Of a stretch of 64,000 nt of DNA, positions 27,209 to 35,438 are shown piece after piece; position 1 is the stretch's first letter; each line of letters begins with the position of its first letter. This stretch comes from Neptunomonas japonica DSM 18939. Its GTDB lineage: Bacteria; Pseudomonadota; Gammaproteobacteria; Pseudomonadales; Balneatricaceae. The notes beneath the pieces are model-generated. The model was not told the DNA's origin and did not search any database. It saw only the letters and a list, made by a program, of their open reading frames with translations. The stretch spans positions 28,071-92,070 of the forward strand of contig NZ_AUGR01000020.1 in assembly GCF_000422765.1 (NCBI RefSeq), written 5' to 3'. A program made the position numbers and the translations under genes.

Positions 27209-28522
27209 TTGGCTATAGGTGTAAGTACATTAAATAGTGATGCAGGTAAGGGCAATTATGCTCGGTTAGTGTTGCTGCATGACAATGTTGGCAAGGTGTT
27301 GGTTTTATTGCCGGCAGCCAAACTACTTAATTTAGTCAGCATTTGGCGAGAAACTGAGCGACATCTACAGCCAGTTAAGGGCGATGACGTAAAACGTTTC
27401 TTTAGTCAGAATAAACTGCTCTCAAGAGAAGGGCAGCAAAAGCTATTTTCATTGCCGGTCTTTATAGATAGCACGTTTGAAGATCAGGATATGCTGGATG
27501 TAGTCGAGCCTTATAGCTCTTTGCGTTTTACTGCTGATCGCTCTTGGTATTTGGCCAGCATGCGCTCTATACGTATGGGGCTGAGTGTTTCTGATATTGA
27601 AAATGTTCAGCCTCAAGGTGATGACGAAACGGTTATTACTCATGCTGTGGAGCGCTTTACAGCATTAAGAATACGTCAGCGTTTGGAAGATACTTTGGGT
27701 TTGCCTAGCTTAGCGCCGACTACGCAGAAAATAATCATGTTGCGTTCTGATCCGGCCGCTGGTGTTGACCGTCTTGTTCCTGTGGTGAAAGTGGATCCAA
27801 GCTTGTCTGCACAGGTAATGAGTTGGTCGGTTTCTCCTTACTATGCGGCGCCTGGTAGTATTCAGTCGATTGATGATGCCATCATTCGTGTCTTGGGCTT
27901 TGATCTTGTGGTGAACCTTGCACTAGGTATTGCTATGGGTAAAACATTGACGCTGCCAGAAGACACGCCACGCAACCAAACACCTTACTGGCAGCAAGCT
28001 GTATACACAGCAACGTTGGCAGAGCGTCTAGCTAAGAAAATGCCAGGCGATATTCGACCTAAACCCGGGTTGGTTTATTTGGCGGGTTTACTGCATAACT
28101 TTGGTTATGTTGTTTTAGCGCACCTGTTTCCTCCGCACTTTTCGCTCTTGTCTCGTTATATTGAGGCAAACCCGCATTTGCGCTTAGATTATATCGAAAA
28201 GCATATTTTGCATGTGACGCGCGAGCAGATTGGGGCGTGGCTTATGGAAAGCTGGTCGTTGCCTAAAGAGATTTATAATGGTGTGCGCTACTTAAATGAC
28301 CCACTAAACCCTAAGGCTGACGCTTATGCGCAACTGATTCACTTGGCCAATCACGCATTGCGTCAAAATGGCTGGGCAGATGGTCCGGTTGAGGAGACGC
28401 TGGATCGTGACGTATTAGCTATTACTGGTCTTACTCAGGCGCAAGTGACTGAAGAGATCGAGCGTATGCAGAACGACAGTGAAATTTTGCAGGACTTTTC
28501 AGATTCACTCGCAAGCCATTAA
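27209..28522 (+). CDS. YbaK-like domain fused to HDOD domain
   Basis: The C-terminal half is an HDOD domain (LPSLAPTTQKIIMLRSDP, VKVDPSLSAQVMSWSVS, SIDDAIIRVLGFDLVVNLAL, then LLHNFGYVVLAHLFP). The N-terminal 150 residues resemble a YbaK/aminoacyl-tRNA deacylase fold (VLLHDNVGKVLVLLPAAKLLN, LPVFIDSTFED). HDOD proteins are signalling scaffolds, and such fusions occur in pseudomonads. No ATG start is available; TTG at 27209 is preferred with GGAG eight bases before it, and TTG 27176 is an alternative. The 3' end overlaps the convergent yheS by four bases. Confidence 0.8.
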   Translation: MAIGVSTLNSDAGKGNYARLVLLHDNVGKVLVLLPAAKLLNLVSIWRETERHLQPVKGDDVKRFFSQNKLLSREGQQKLFSLPVFIDSTFEDQDMLDVVEPYSSLRFTADRSWYLASMRSIRMGLSVSDIENVQPQGDDETVITHAVERFTALRIRQRLEDTLGLPSLAPTTQKIIMLRSDPAAGVDRLVPVVKVDPSLSAQVMSWSVSPYYAAPGSIQSIDDAIIRVLGFDLVVNLALGIAMGKTLTLPEDTPRNQTPYWQQAVYTATLAERLAKKMPGDIRPKPGLVYLAGLLHNFGYVVLAHLFPPHFSLLSRYIEANPHLRLDYIEKHILHVTREQIGAWLMESWSLPKEIYNGVRYLNDPLNPKADAYAQLIHLANHALRQNGWADGPVEETLDRDVLAITGLTQAQVTEEIERMQNDSEILQDFSDSLASH

Positions 28523-30441
28523 TCGGCTGCGAGTGCTAACTCTAGAGTCTCTAAGTTTTCTAGCTGTTCCATCCAGGTTAACTCAGTAGTATCAATCTGC
28601 TGTTTAAGCTGAGTTTGAGTTGCCAGAATTTCCTTCAATTTATCTTTGTTGCTTGCATCATATAAGCTACTGTCACCGAGTTGTTCTTCAGTCGAGAGGA
28701 GCTTTTCTTGCAGTGTTTCGAGTTGTTTCTCTAGTTTTGAGATCTGTGCTTTTATAGGGCTGAGCTTCTTACGTAGCTCGGCCGCCTCACGCTTCTGTGC
28801 TTTACGCTCAGTGGCTGAAAGGGAGCGGTTTTCACGCTCCTCTGTTTCATTAGTGTTTTGCTGCTCACTGCGGCGCTGTTCGGTCAGCCATTTTTGGTAA
28901 TCATCTAGATCACCTTTAAATTCTTCGACATTACCGTTGGCGACCAATAAAAACTGATCAACCGTATTACGTAATAAGTGACGGTCATGTGAAACCAAAA
29001 TCACCGCACCTTCAAACTCTTGCATGGCAACAGTAAGTGCGTGACGCACTTCCAAGTCGAGATGGTTGGTCGGCTCATCCAATAAGAGTAGGTTTGGTTT
29101 TTGCCACGCGATAAGTGCCAGTGCGACACGTGCTTTCTCACCGCCTGAAAAGCGCTTCACAGGTTCCAGTGCATCTTCACCAAAGAAACCGAAAGAGCCA
29201 AGATAGTTACGGACTTCTTGATCTGTGGCTTTAGGAGATAAGCGCATAATGTGAAGTAGAGGTGATGCCTCTAAATCTAACGCTTCTAACTGATGCTGGG
29301 CAAAATAACCGACACGCAAGTGTTCGCCTGAGTAGCGCTCACCACTGAGTTGAGCGAGATCGCCAACCAAGGTTTTAATCAGCGTTGATTTACCCGCCCC
29401 ATTAGGGCCAAGTAAGCCGATACGTGAACCAGGTACTAATGTAAGAGAGATGTCTTTGAGAATGGGGCTACCAGCATAACCACAATTAGCTTCACGCATA
29501 GATAACAGAGGGTTGGATACTTTATCACTGCTATAAAAGTGGAAACTGAATGGGCTATCGACATGAGCGGCAGATATCTGCTCCATTCGTTCAAGTTCTT
29601 TCACTCGGCTCTGTGCTTGCTTAGCTTTAGAAGCCTTGGCTTTAAAGCGGCGTACAAACTGTTCAATCTCGGCAATGCGTTGCTGTTGTTTCTCATATTG
29701 TGCTTGTTGCTGGGACAAGCGTTCTGCTTTAGCACGTTCAAAGGCGCTGTATTGGCCTTTGTACATAATTAATTGCTGTTGGTGCATATGGGTAATATGA
29801 GTGACCACCTGATCGAGGAAGTCTCGGTCATGAGATATCAACAGCAAGGTGCCAGGATAATTTTTCAACCATTGCTCCAGCCACATAGTAGCGTCAAGAT
29901 CCAAATGGTTGGTCGGCTCATCCAATAACAGAATGTCAGAACGGCACATCAATGCTTGAGCTAGGTTGAGGCGTATTCTCCAGCCTCCAGAGAGCGCTTT
30001 AACCTCCTTTTGCATATCTGTAGCACTAAAACCTAAACCTGCTAGTAGCTGCTGCCCACGCGCTGAGGCGCTATAGCCTTCAATTGCGTCCAGTTCGGCA
30101 TGCAGTTCTCCGAGTTGCTCATTCGCGCCATTGGCCTCTGCTTGCTCTAGCGCATGTTGAATGCGCCGCAAGGCTTTATCACCATCGAGCACATATTCAA
30201 GCACAGTGCGATTAATCGCAGTGACTTCTTGTGCCATATGGGCAATAGTGAGGTGAGGTGGCAGGTAGCAATCGCCAGCATCGGGTTGTAGTTCACCTAA
30301 TAGCAGTTTGAATAGGCTAGATTTACCTACGCCATTGGCGCCGATAATTCCTACCTTCCAACCGGGATAGATGGTTAAGTCGGCTTGCTCTAGTAAAAAC
30401 TGAGTGCCACGGTGTAAGCTGAGTTTAGATAACTGAATCAT
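28519..30441 (-). CDS. yheS: ABC-F ribosome-associated ATPase YheS
   Basis: The 640-residue protein has two ABC ATPase domains in one chain and no membrane region, the ABC-F layout. Walker A motifs are GANGVGKSS and GPNGAGKST, signature motifs LSGGWRIRLNLAQAL and FSGGEKARVALAL, each followed by LLLDEPTNHLDL. The linker KAKASKAKQAQSRVKELERM and the Glu/Lys-rich C-terminal coiled coil match YheS. ABC-F proteins bind the ribosomal E site and relieve certain stalls. Confidence 0.92.
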   Translation of the reverse strand: MIQLSKLSLHRGTQFLLEQADLTIYPGWKVGIIGANGVGKSSLFKLLLGELQPDAGDCYLPPHLTIAHMAQEVTAINRTVLEYVLDGDKALRRIQHALEQAEANGANEQLGELHAELDAIEGYSASARGQQLLAGLGFSATDMQKEVKALSGGWRIRLNLAQALMCRSDILLLDEPTNHLDLDATMWLEQWLKNYPGTLLLISHDRDFLDQVVTHITHMHQQQLIMYKGQYSAFERAKAERLSQQQAQYEKQQQRIAEIEQFVRRFKAKASKAKQAQSRVKELERMEQISAAHVDSPFSFHFYSSDKVSNPLLSMREANCGYAGSPILKDISLTLVPGSRIGLLGPNGAGKSTLIKTLVGDLAQLSGERYSGEHLRVGYFAQHQLEALDLEASPLLHIMRLSPKATDQEVRNYLGSFGFFGEDALEPVKRFSGGEKARVALALIAWQKPNLLLLDEPTNHLDLEVRHALTVAMQEFEGAVILVSHDRHLLRNTVDQFLLVANGNVEEFKGDLDDYQKWLTEQRRSEQQNTNETEERENRSLSATERKAQKREAAELRKKLSPIKAQISKLEKQLETLQEKLLSTEEQLGDSSLYDASNKDKLKEILATQTQLKQQIDTTELTWMEQLENLETLELALAAD

Positions 30442-30464
30442 AGGCGCGAGATTCTACCATAGCT

Positions 30465-30956
30465 ATGCAATTACAAAATCCTCTTTGGGCATTTGCATTA
30501 AAAGTTTATTCACATTCTGAGGTGGAGCAGTGTTGTTTGGCGCTGCAAAATGACTTTGGAATGAGTGTGAACCGTCTATTATTTGCTGGTTGGTTAGCTT
30601 TTCAGCAAAAATCGATAGACCTACCTGCGTTGGAGCAGAGCCAAGCGAGTGTTTGGCAAAAAGAGATGACACATCCGTTGAGAGTCTTGAGGTATCAACT
30701 GAGGCCCCTGCACAAGAAAGAGCCTGAGCTTGGGGCCTTGTACCAAGCGATGCGCAAAGCTGAGCTTGAAGCTGAAAAAATCGAACTGGCTCACTTGCAT
30801 GCGTTAGCTAATAACTGGCACAAGGTCGTAATACCTCTCGAGGTTCTTATGCCGGGCAATATAGAGCGTTTAGCGGCATTCCCCGGGTCACCTATCAGCG
30901 CTGCCCAGCAGAAATTATTAACTTCTCTGAGTCAGCAGATGATGTTGCTAGGATAA
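30465..30956 (+). CDS. TIGR02444 family protein
   Basis: The 163-residue protein begins NPLWAFALKVYSHSEVEQCCLALQND, typical of the TIGR02444/DUF2390 family, and has HPLRVLRYQLRPLHKK in the middle. It is mainly helical with no signal or membrane segment. The function is unknown. It is divergent from yheS with only 23 bases between the starts, an arrangement that suggests overlapping promoters. Confidence 0.85.
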   Translation: MQLQNPLWAFALKVYSHSEVEQCCLALQNDFGMSVNRLLFAGWLAFQQKSIDLPALEQSQASVWQKEMTHPLRVLRYQLRPLHKKEPELGALYQAMRKAELEAEKIELAHLHALANNWHKVVIPLEVLMPGNIERLAAFPGSPISAAQQKLLTSLSQQMMLLG

Positions 30957-31047
30957 GATTCGCTTCTCTTTGAACTTTACGGTTTAATCAGGCACTAACG
31001 CTGTAATAAAAACTTATATGAACGATATCAGGTACAAGGAAAACAGA

Positions 31048-31743
31048 ATGAAAAAAACATTACTGGCCATCGCTGTGGCAGGTTCTTTGGTTGTAATGCC
31101 GTTGGCTCAGGCGTTTGAACTGAAAACTGATGATCAGAAAGTAAGTTATAGTTTGGGTTTGGTTTTGGGTGAAAAACTTAAGTTAGATCTTGAAACAATG
31201 GACCTAGATGCTTTCCAAGAAGGCATCAAAGCTGTATACCAGGGTACGACACCGCTGATGGATTCCCAGCAAGTTGGCGAGACGATGCAAGCTTTCCAAA
31301 TGCGAAAAATGGAAGAGCAACGTCAAGAAGTCGCGAAATTGGCACAGGAAAATCTAGATAAAGGCCAGAAATTTTTAGCTGAGAACGCTAAAAAATCAGG
31401 CGTTACAGTGACTGCGAGTGGCTTGCAGTATGAAGAGACGCAAGCAGGAACAGGTAAGCAGCCAACAGCTGCCGATACGGTTAAAGTTCACTATCGCGGT
31501 ACGCTTTTAGATGGCACTGAGTTTGATAGCTCTTTTGCACGTAACGAGCCTGTATCTTTTCCGCTTAACGGTGTTATTCCAGGTTGGACCGAGGGTCTAC
31601 AGCTGATGAAAGAAGGCGGCAAAGCCAAGCTGACAATACCTGCAGAGCTTGCTTATGGCCCTGGTGGCATGCGTGATGCAATCGGCCCGAATGCAACATT
31701 ACAGTTTGATATTGAATTGTTAGAAGTAAATCCAGCTCAGTAA
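31048..31743 (+). CDS. Periplasmic FKBP-type peptidyl-prolyl isomerase
   Basis: The 231-residue protein has a signal peptide (KKTLLAIAVAGSLVVMPLAQA), a helical dimerisation domain (DQKVSYSLGLVLGEKLK... ENLDKGQKFLAENAKK) and a C-terminal FKBP domain (VKVHYRGTLLDGTEFDSS, VIPGWTEGLQLMKEG, ELAYG). This is the FkpA/FklB/Mip organisation, catalysing proline isomerisation during envelope protein folding. AAGGA lies seven bases before the ATG at 31048; a longer reading from 31018 would break the signal peptide. Confidence 0.92.
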   Translation: MKKTLLAIAVAGSLVVMPLAQAFELKTDDQKVSYSLGLVLGEKLKLDLETMDLDAFQEGIKAVYQGTTPLMDSQQVGETMQAFQMRKMEEQRQEVAKLAQENLDKGQKFLAENAKKSGVTVTASGLQYEETQAGTGKQPTAADTVKVHYRGTLLDGTEFDSSFARNEPVSFPLNGVIPGWTEGLQLMKEGGKAKLTIPAELAYGPGGMRDAIGPNATLQFDIELLEVNPAQ

Positions 31744-31759
31744 TACGCGTGGGTAATTA

Positions 31760-31787
31760 AAAAATGGCCGCAATCGCGGCCATTTTT
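31760..31787. terminator. Bidirectional terminator
   Basis: AAAAATGGCCGC (31760-31771) and GCGGCCATTTTT (31776-31787) pair perfectly around AATC, with A and T tracts on the two sides. It lies between the convergent FKBP and WD40 genes and can stop transcription in both directions; its right edge touches the WD40 stop codon. Confidence 0.92.
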
Positions 31788-32766
31788 ATTTAAGAATATT
31801 CATGATGCCATTAGAGCCGATGGCGTAGTACTCGCCGGAGCCGAAACCCACAGCATAAACACTGGTGCTGGTTGGTCCGTATGGGTCACGTTTATGTGCC
31901 CGCCAGCGTTTTAGTTCTTTACCTGAGGCACTATTCCAAAGCTGAATCAGACCTGCGGCGGTACCTGTTAATAGCTGATCTCCATTTTGAGAAAAACGGG
32001 CAGCGACATAACTCACGCGCTTAGGAAAAAAACCGTCCGTACCAGAGAGTTTTTGTCGTATCTCTCCTGTTTTTGTGTCCCAAATAATGGCTGTATCTAA
32101 ATTACTTGCACTGAATGCTAGATCGCCCTTTGGCGTGAGTGCTACTACGTCAATAACATTATCTAACGTTATTTGTTGTAGTTGTTCACCGGTTTTTAAA
32201 TCCCACACGGTGGTTTTGTAATCATCTGAGCCGGTCAATACGGTCAGCGCGTCAGCACTTAGATCAACACTTCTTACACGGCCTTGATGACGTAAGGTGC
32301 GTTTAACCCCTCCGTTTTTGATATCGAAGTAGACCGCTTCATGGTTGCCCAGGCCCAGTAGTGCAAAATCCCCTTTTGGTGATAAAACCAAGTCTAGAAT
32401 TTCGCCTGGAGAGCTCCAAAACCACTCAGGTTTTCCGGTCAGTGTATGCCATAACACAAGGTCTTGCTGGTTTGCTGTTACTGCAAAATCTGCTTCAGGA
32501 GAAAATCCTGATTCTGCAATGATAGATCGCTCACCTTTGCGGTGATTCCAGTCAAATAGTCGGGCATTTTTTTTGATGTCCCAAAGGCTTCCACCTTCTT
32601 CTTGAGATCCTATAACAGCATAGTGACCGTCTGTAGAGATGTCAGCGCTATATGCGCCTAGCGTCGTATACTCATATACAGAAGAAGGAGAGTTGGCGCT
32701 ATCACACGCGGCTAATGCACTTGCTAATAAGGGAAAGAGTAATAGCCTGTGTGATCTTTTCAACAT
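31786..32766 (-). CDS. WD40-repeat lipoprotein
   Basis: The 326-residue protein starts with a lipoprotein signal whose lipobox is LAAC (LLASALAACDS). The rest is WD40-like repeats with VWDLKTGEQL, IWDTKTGEIR and QLWNSASGKEL, giving a beta-propeller of about seven blades. Asp at +2 of the mature lipoprotein would favour inner-membrane retention under the E. coli rule, though this varies. The role is unknown, possibly a protein scaffold. It starts two bases after the rsd stop and is probably in its operon. Confidence 0.87.
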   Translation of the reverse strand: MLKRSHRLLLFPLLASALAACDSANSPSSVYEYTTLGAYSADISTDGHYAVIGSQEEGGSLWDIKKNARLFDWNHRKGERSIIAESGFSPEADFAVTANQQDLVLWHTLTGKPEWFWSSPGEILDLVLSPKGDFALLGLGNHEAVYFDIKNGGVKRTLRHQGRVRSVDLSADALTVLTGSDDYKTTVWDLKTGEQLQQITLDNVIDVVALTPKGDLAFSASNLDTAIIWDTKTGEIRQKLSGTDGFFPKRVSYVAARFSQNGDQLLTGTAAGLIQLWNSASGKELKRWRAHKRDPYGPTSTSVYAVGFGSGEYYAIGSNGIMNILK

Positions 32767-32768
32767 TA

Positions 32769-33242
32769 TTATGCCTCGTCCATGACAGTATCGCGGTGCG
32801 ATGTGTGCAAAATCTCAATTAGTTGATCTTCCAGAGCAAATCGCTCTTCTAGGTTTTCACCTAATTTAGATAGTTGGAAAGAAAACTCTCTGATCTGTTG
32901 AACCGTTGGATTCTGAAGAGAAGCGTAACCATCATTAAAATCTAATGCGATGTCAGTCGTTGGCTGGATACGTGGAAAAATTTTCTGTGCTTCTTCTAAA
33001 CCACCATCGTCAAACTCGCTGCCTTCATGAAGTAGCTTTTCGTATACCTCAAAGTGGCCTGAAGACAAATAATCCATCATTAAAGTGCAGAATGATTCGA
33101 TGCTCCCTTCAATGTCGCGAACTTCCACATTAGGTAAGGCAACGAAATTACTGATTAGCTTTTGGCGGTGCTCCAGCCAGTTATCAATAACTTCGCTAAC
33201 ACCACCCCAGCGTTCGTGGGCACTTTGGCATTTTTCCAACAT
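32769..33242 (-). CDS. rsd: Rsd/AlgQ anti-sigma-70 factor
   Basis: The 157-residue protein begins MLEKCQSAHERWGGVSEVID, matching Rsd/AlgQ, and is mostly helical. Rsd binds domain 4 of sigma-70 and shifts RNA polymerase toward alternative sigma factors; in pseudomonads AlgQ also influences alginate. The start at 33242 is preferred because AAGGA lies seven bases before it; an upstream ATG at 33260 has no ribosome site. The WD40 lipoprotein follows directly. Confidence 0.9.
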   Translation of the reverse strand: MLEKCQSAHERWGGVSEVIDNWLEHRQKLISNFVALPNVEVRDIEGSIESFCTLMMDYLSSGHFEVYEKLLHEGSEFDDGGLEEAQKIFPRIQPTTDIALDFNDGYASLQNPTVQQIREFSFQLSKLGENLEERFALEDQLIEILHTSHRDTVMDEA

Positions 33243-33382
33243 GATTGAATCCTTATTCATTAATATATTTTAATATTAATCCCAAGCGACTTTCCTGTGC
33301 AATAGAGATCAATTCTGGCGTAGTCGAAATAGGCGGTTATACTTAGCTTAAATTGACTTATCTCAACGGGAGCTTTGACGCT

Positions 33383-33787
33383 ATGCTACTACGTTTTTTC
33401 GCCATTGTTATTTTTAGTTTGTGGTTACCAACCGCTTGGGCTGCAGATGAAGAGCAGCCAGTGGAATCCGATTATATAGGATATGTTGAGCTTAAGCCTT
33501 TTATTGCTAATTTTGGCGGCTCAGGAAAAATACGTTTCCTTAAATGTGAGGTGACGGTGCAAGTAGGTTCTGAAGCGGCAAATCATGCAATTAACCAGCA
33601 TATGGCAAATGTTCGTAATGATTTGGTTTTTCTATTTAGTGCGCAGACAGAGGCTGACTTAGAGACAGTCGAGGCACAACAGGTACTAGCCAAAAAGGGG
33701 CTGCAATTGATACGAAAATTGCTGGTTGAAGAAGAGGGTGAGGCAATGATTACCGACCTCTTCTTTACCAGCTTTGTGATTCAATAG
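33383..33787 (+). CDS. Orphan secreted FliL-like protein
   Basis: The 134-residue protein contains a FliL domain (YVELKPFIANFGGSGKIRFLKCEVTVQV, then HMANVRNDLVFLFSAQTE, ending DLFFTSFVIQ). In flagellar FliL the domain follows a membrane anchor near the stator; here a cleavable-looking signal (LLRFFAIVIFSLWLPTAWAAD) precedes it. No flagellar gene is nearby, so it is an orphan paralogue, perhaps a periplasmic or scaffold protein. GGGAG precedes the ATG at 33383. It is convergent with gshA, four bases apart. Confidence 0.8.
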   Translation: MLLRFFAIVIFSLWLPTAWAADEEQPVESDYIGYVELKPFIANFGGSGKIRFLKCEVTVQVGSEAANHAINQHMANVRNDLVFLFSAQTEADLETVEAQQVLAKKGLQLIRKLLVEEEGEAMITDLFFTSFVIQ

Positions 33788-33791
33788 TGCT

Positions 33792-35357
33792 TTAGCTTGC
33801 TAAATATTCTGCTAGGTATTGATCGAAGTTAAGCGTATCGCTCGCTTCGATCTCTGCCTGAGAGTTCAATGATTTACCGGCTTGCTCAGTGAGTTTTTGT
33901 TGAACAGCTTGAGGCAAAGATGACTGCTTAAAGGTGTGACGGTGCTCGGCGCTTTTTTGCATTAACCATTGTGTATGGTTGAGCCCGCTGTCTTTTAGGG
34001 CTTTTAATACCTGAGCCGACGGCGTGAGAGAGACATCGTTTAACTTGTCATGCTGGGCCGTTACGCACTGTACATAAGCTTCGTCATTATGAAGCTTACT
34101 TAGCATTTGGGCTGTCATTTTTACTTGTTGTAGTACGTCATTCCCCGCACTAGTAAGCGAAACTGAGCCGCTAAGTGTTTCTAGTGTCAACCCTGGTTCA
34201 CGCCCACGTGAGATGACTTTATCTAGATTCACACTGATCATATCGCATTCGACGTCACTGATCTCATCATCACTCATGAGCAAGCAGCTAATCAAAAACG
34301 CATCTAAAAATTTCGCTTGCTGGCTATCAATACCGGTTGGTAGGAATGGATTGATATCCGTGTTGCGCACTTCTATATATTCAACGCCACGTTGTTGTAG
34401 GGCATGTAATGGCTTTTCGCCAGGTGCCGCTACTCGTTTGGGACGAATATCACTGTAGTACTCATTTTCAATCTGCAAAATATTGGTATTGAGCTGCTTG
34501 TAATGGCCATCAACTTTAGTGCCAATGGCTTCATAAGCACCGTAAGGCGTATGAATAGCTCTGTGTAATGAACTTATATAAGTGTTTAGGTGGTTAAAAC
34601 AGATATTCAAAGAAGCCTGAGCCTTGTTTGAATAGCCTAAATCACTCATGCGCAATGACGTTGCATAAGGTAAGTAAAGCGTATGATCATGCAGGGTTTC
34701 TAAATTGTGTTTTTTCCCTTCCAAGAAGGAATCGCACAATGCAGGAGATGCACCAAAAAGGTAGAGCAATAACCAAGAGTGACGACGAAAGTTTCGGATC
34801 AGCCTGAAATATGAGGCTGAACGAAATGCCTGTAATGACTCGGTATTACCTTGCTGGATTTGAAGTGTTTGCCAAAAATCATCAGGGAGCGAAAAGTTGT
34901 AGTGAATACCTGCAATGGTTTGCATCATTTTGCCGTAGCGATGCTCAAGGCCGACGCGGTAAATATGCTTTAGCTGGCCAACATTAGAGGCCCCAAAACG
35001 AGCGATAGGAATATCGGCTTCATCCTTAATATGGCAAGGCATGCTACCGGCCCATATTAGCTCTTCACCTAAATGCTGGTAACTGAACTTATGCAGCTCT
35101 TCAAGGAAGTTGAGCGCTTCTTCAGGCGCTTCAAAAACGGGCGTAATGAATTCCAGCAAAGATTCAGAATAGTCGGTGGTGATATCACCATTGGTCAGTG
35201 CCGACCCAAGCCCTACTGGGTGGCCCGTCTGAGATAACTCACCTGAGCCATCAACACGTAGGCCTTCTTTTTCGATGCCATGCAGGATGCCCTTGAAGTG
35301 GACGTCGTTGCCGTTGGACACAAGTTGTTCAAGCTGTTTTTTCAGAACTGATGCCAA
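33792..35357 (-). CDS. gshA: Glutamate-cysteine ligase
   Basis: The 521-residue enzyme catalyses the first and limiting step of glutathione synthesis. It matches the gammaproteobacterial GshA type: GIEKEGLRVDGSGELSQTGHP at the N-terminus, ITTDYSESLLEFITP, and the later GVEYIEVRNTDINPFLPTGI. Full length. Glutathione made here would also serve GloA at the left of the window. Confidence 0.95.
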   Translation of the reverse strand: MASVLKKQLEQLVSNGNDVHFKGILHGIEKEGLRVDGSGELSQTGHPVGLGSALTNGDITTDYSESLLEFITPVFEAPEEALNFLEELHKFSYQHLGEELIWAGSMPCHIKDEADIPIARFGASNVGQLKHIYRVGLEHRYGKMMQTIAGIHYNFSLPDDFWQTLQIQQGNTESLQAFRSASYFRLIRNFRRHSWLLLYLFGASPALCDSFLEGKKHNLETLHDHTLYLPYATSLRMSDLGYSNKAQASLNICFNHLNTYISSLHRAIHTPYGAYEAIGTKVDGHYKQLNTNILQIENEYYSDIRPKRVAAPGEKPLHALQQRGVEYIEVRNTDINPFLPTGIDSQQAKFLDAFLISCLLMSDDEISDVECDMISVNLDKVISRGREPGLTLETLSGSVSLTSAGNDVLQQVKMTAQMLSKLHNDEAYVQCVTAQHDKLNDVSLTPSAQVLKALKDSGLNHTQWLMQKSAEHRHTFKQSSLPQAVQQKLTEQAGKSLNSQAEIEASDTLNFDQYLAEYLAS

Positions 35358-35438
35358 AGCTTAGCCCTTCCCAGATGATAAAATGGTTAGCATTATAACC
35401 AAACTGTTCTTAATAAAGCACAGAAACAGTGAGTTGCA

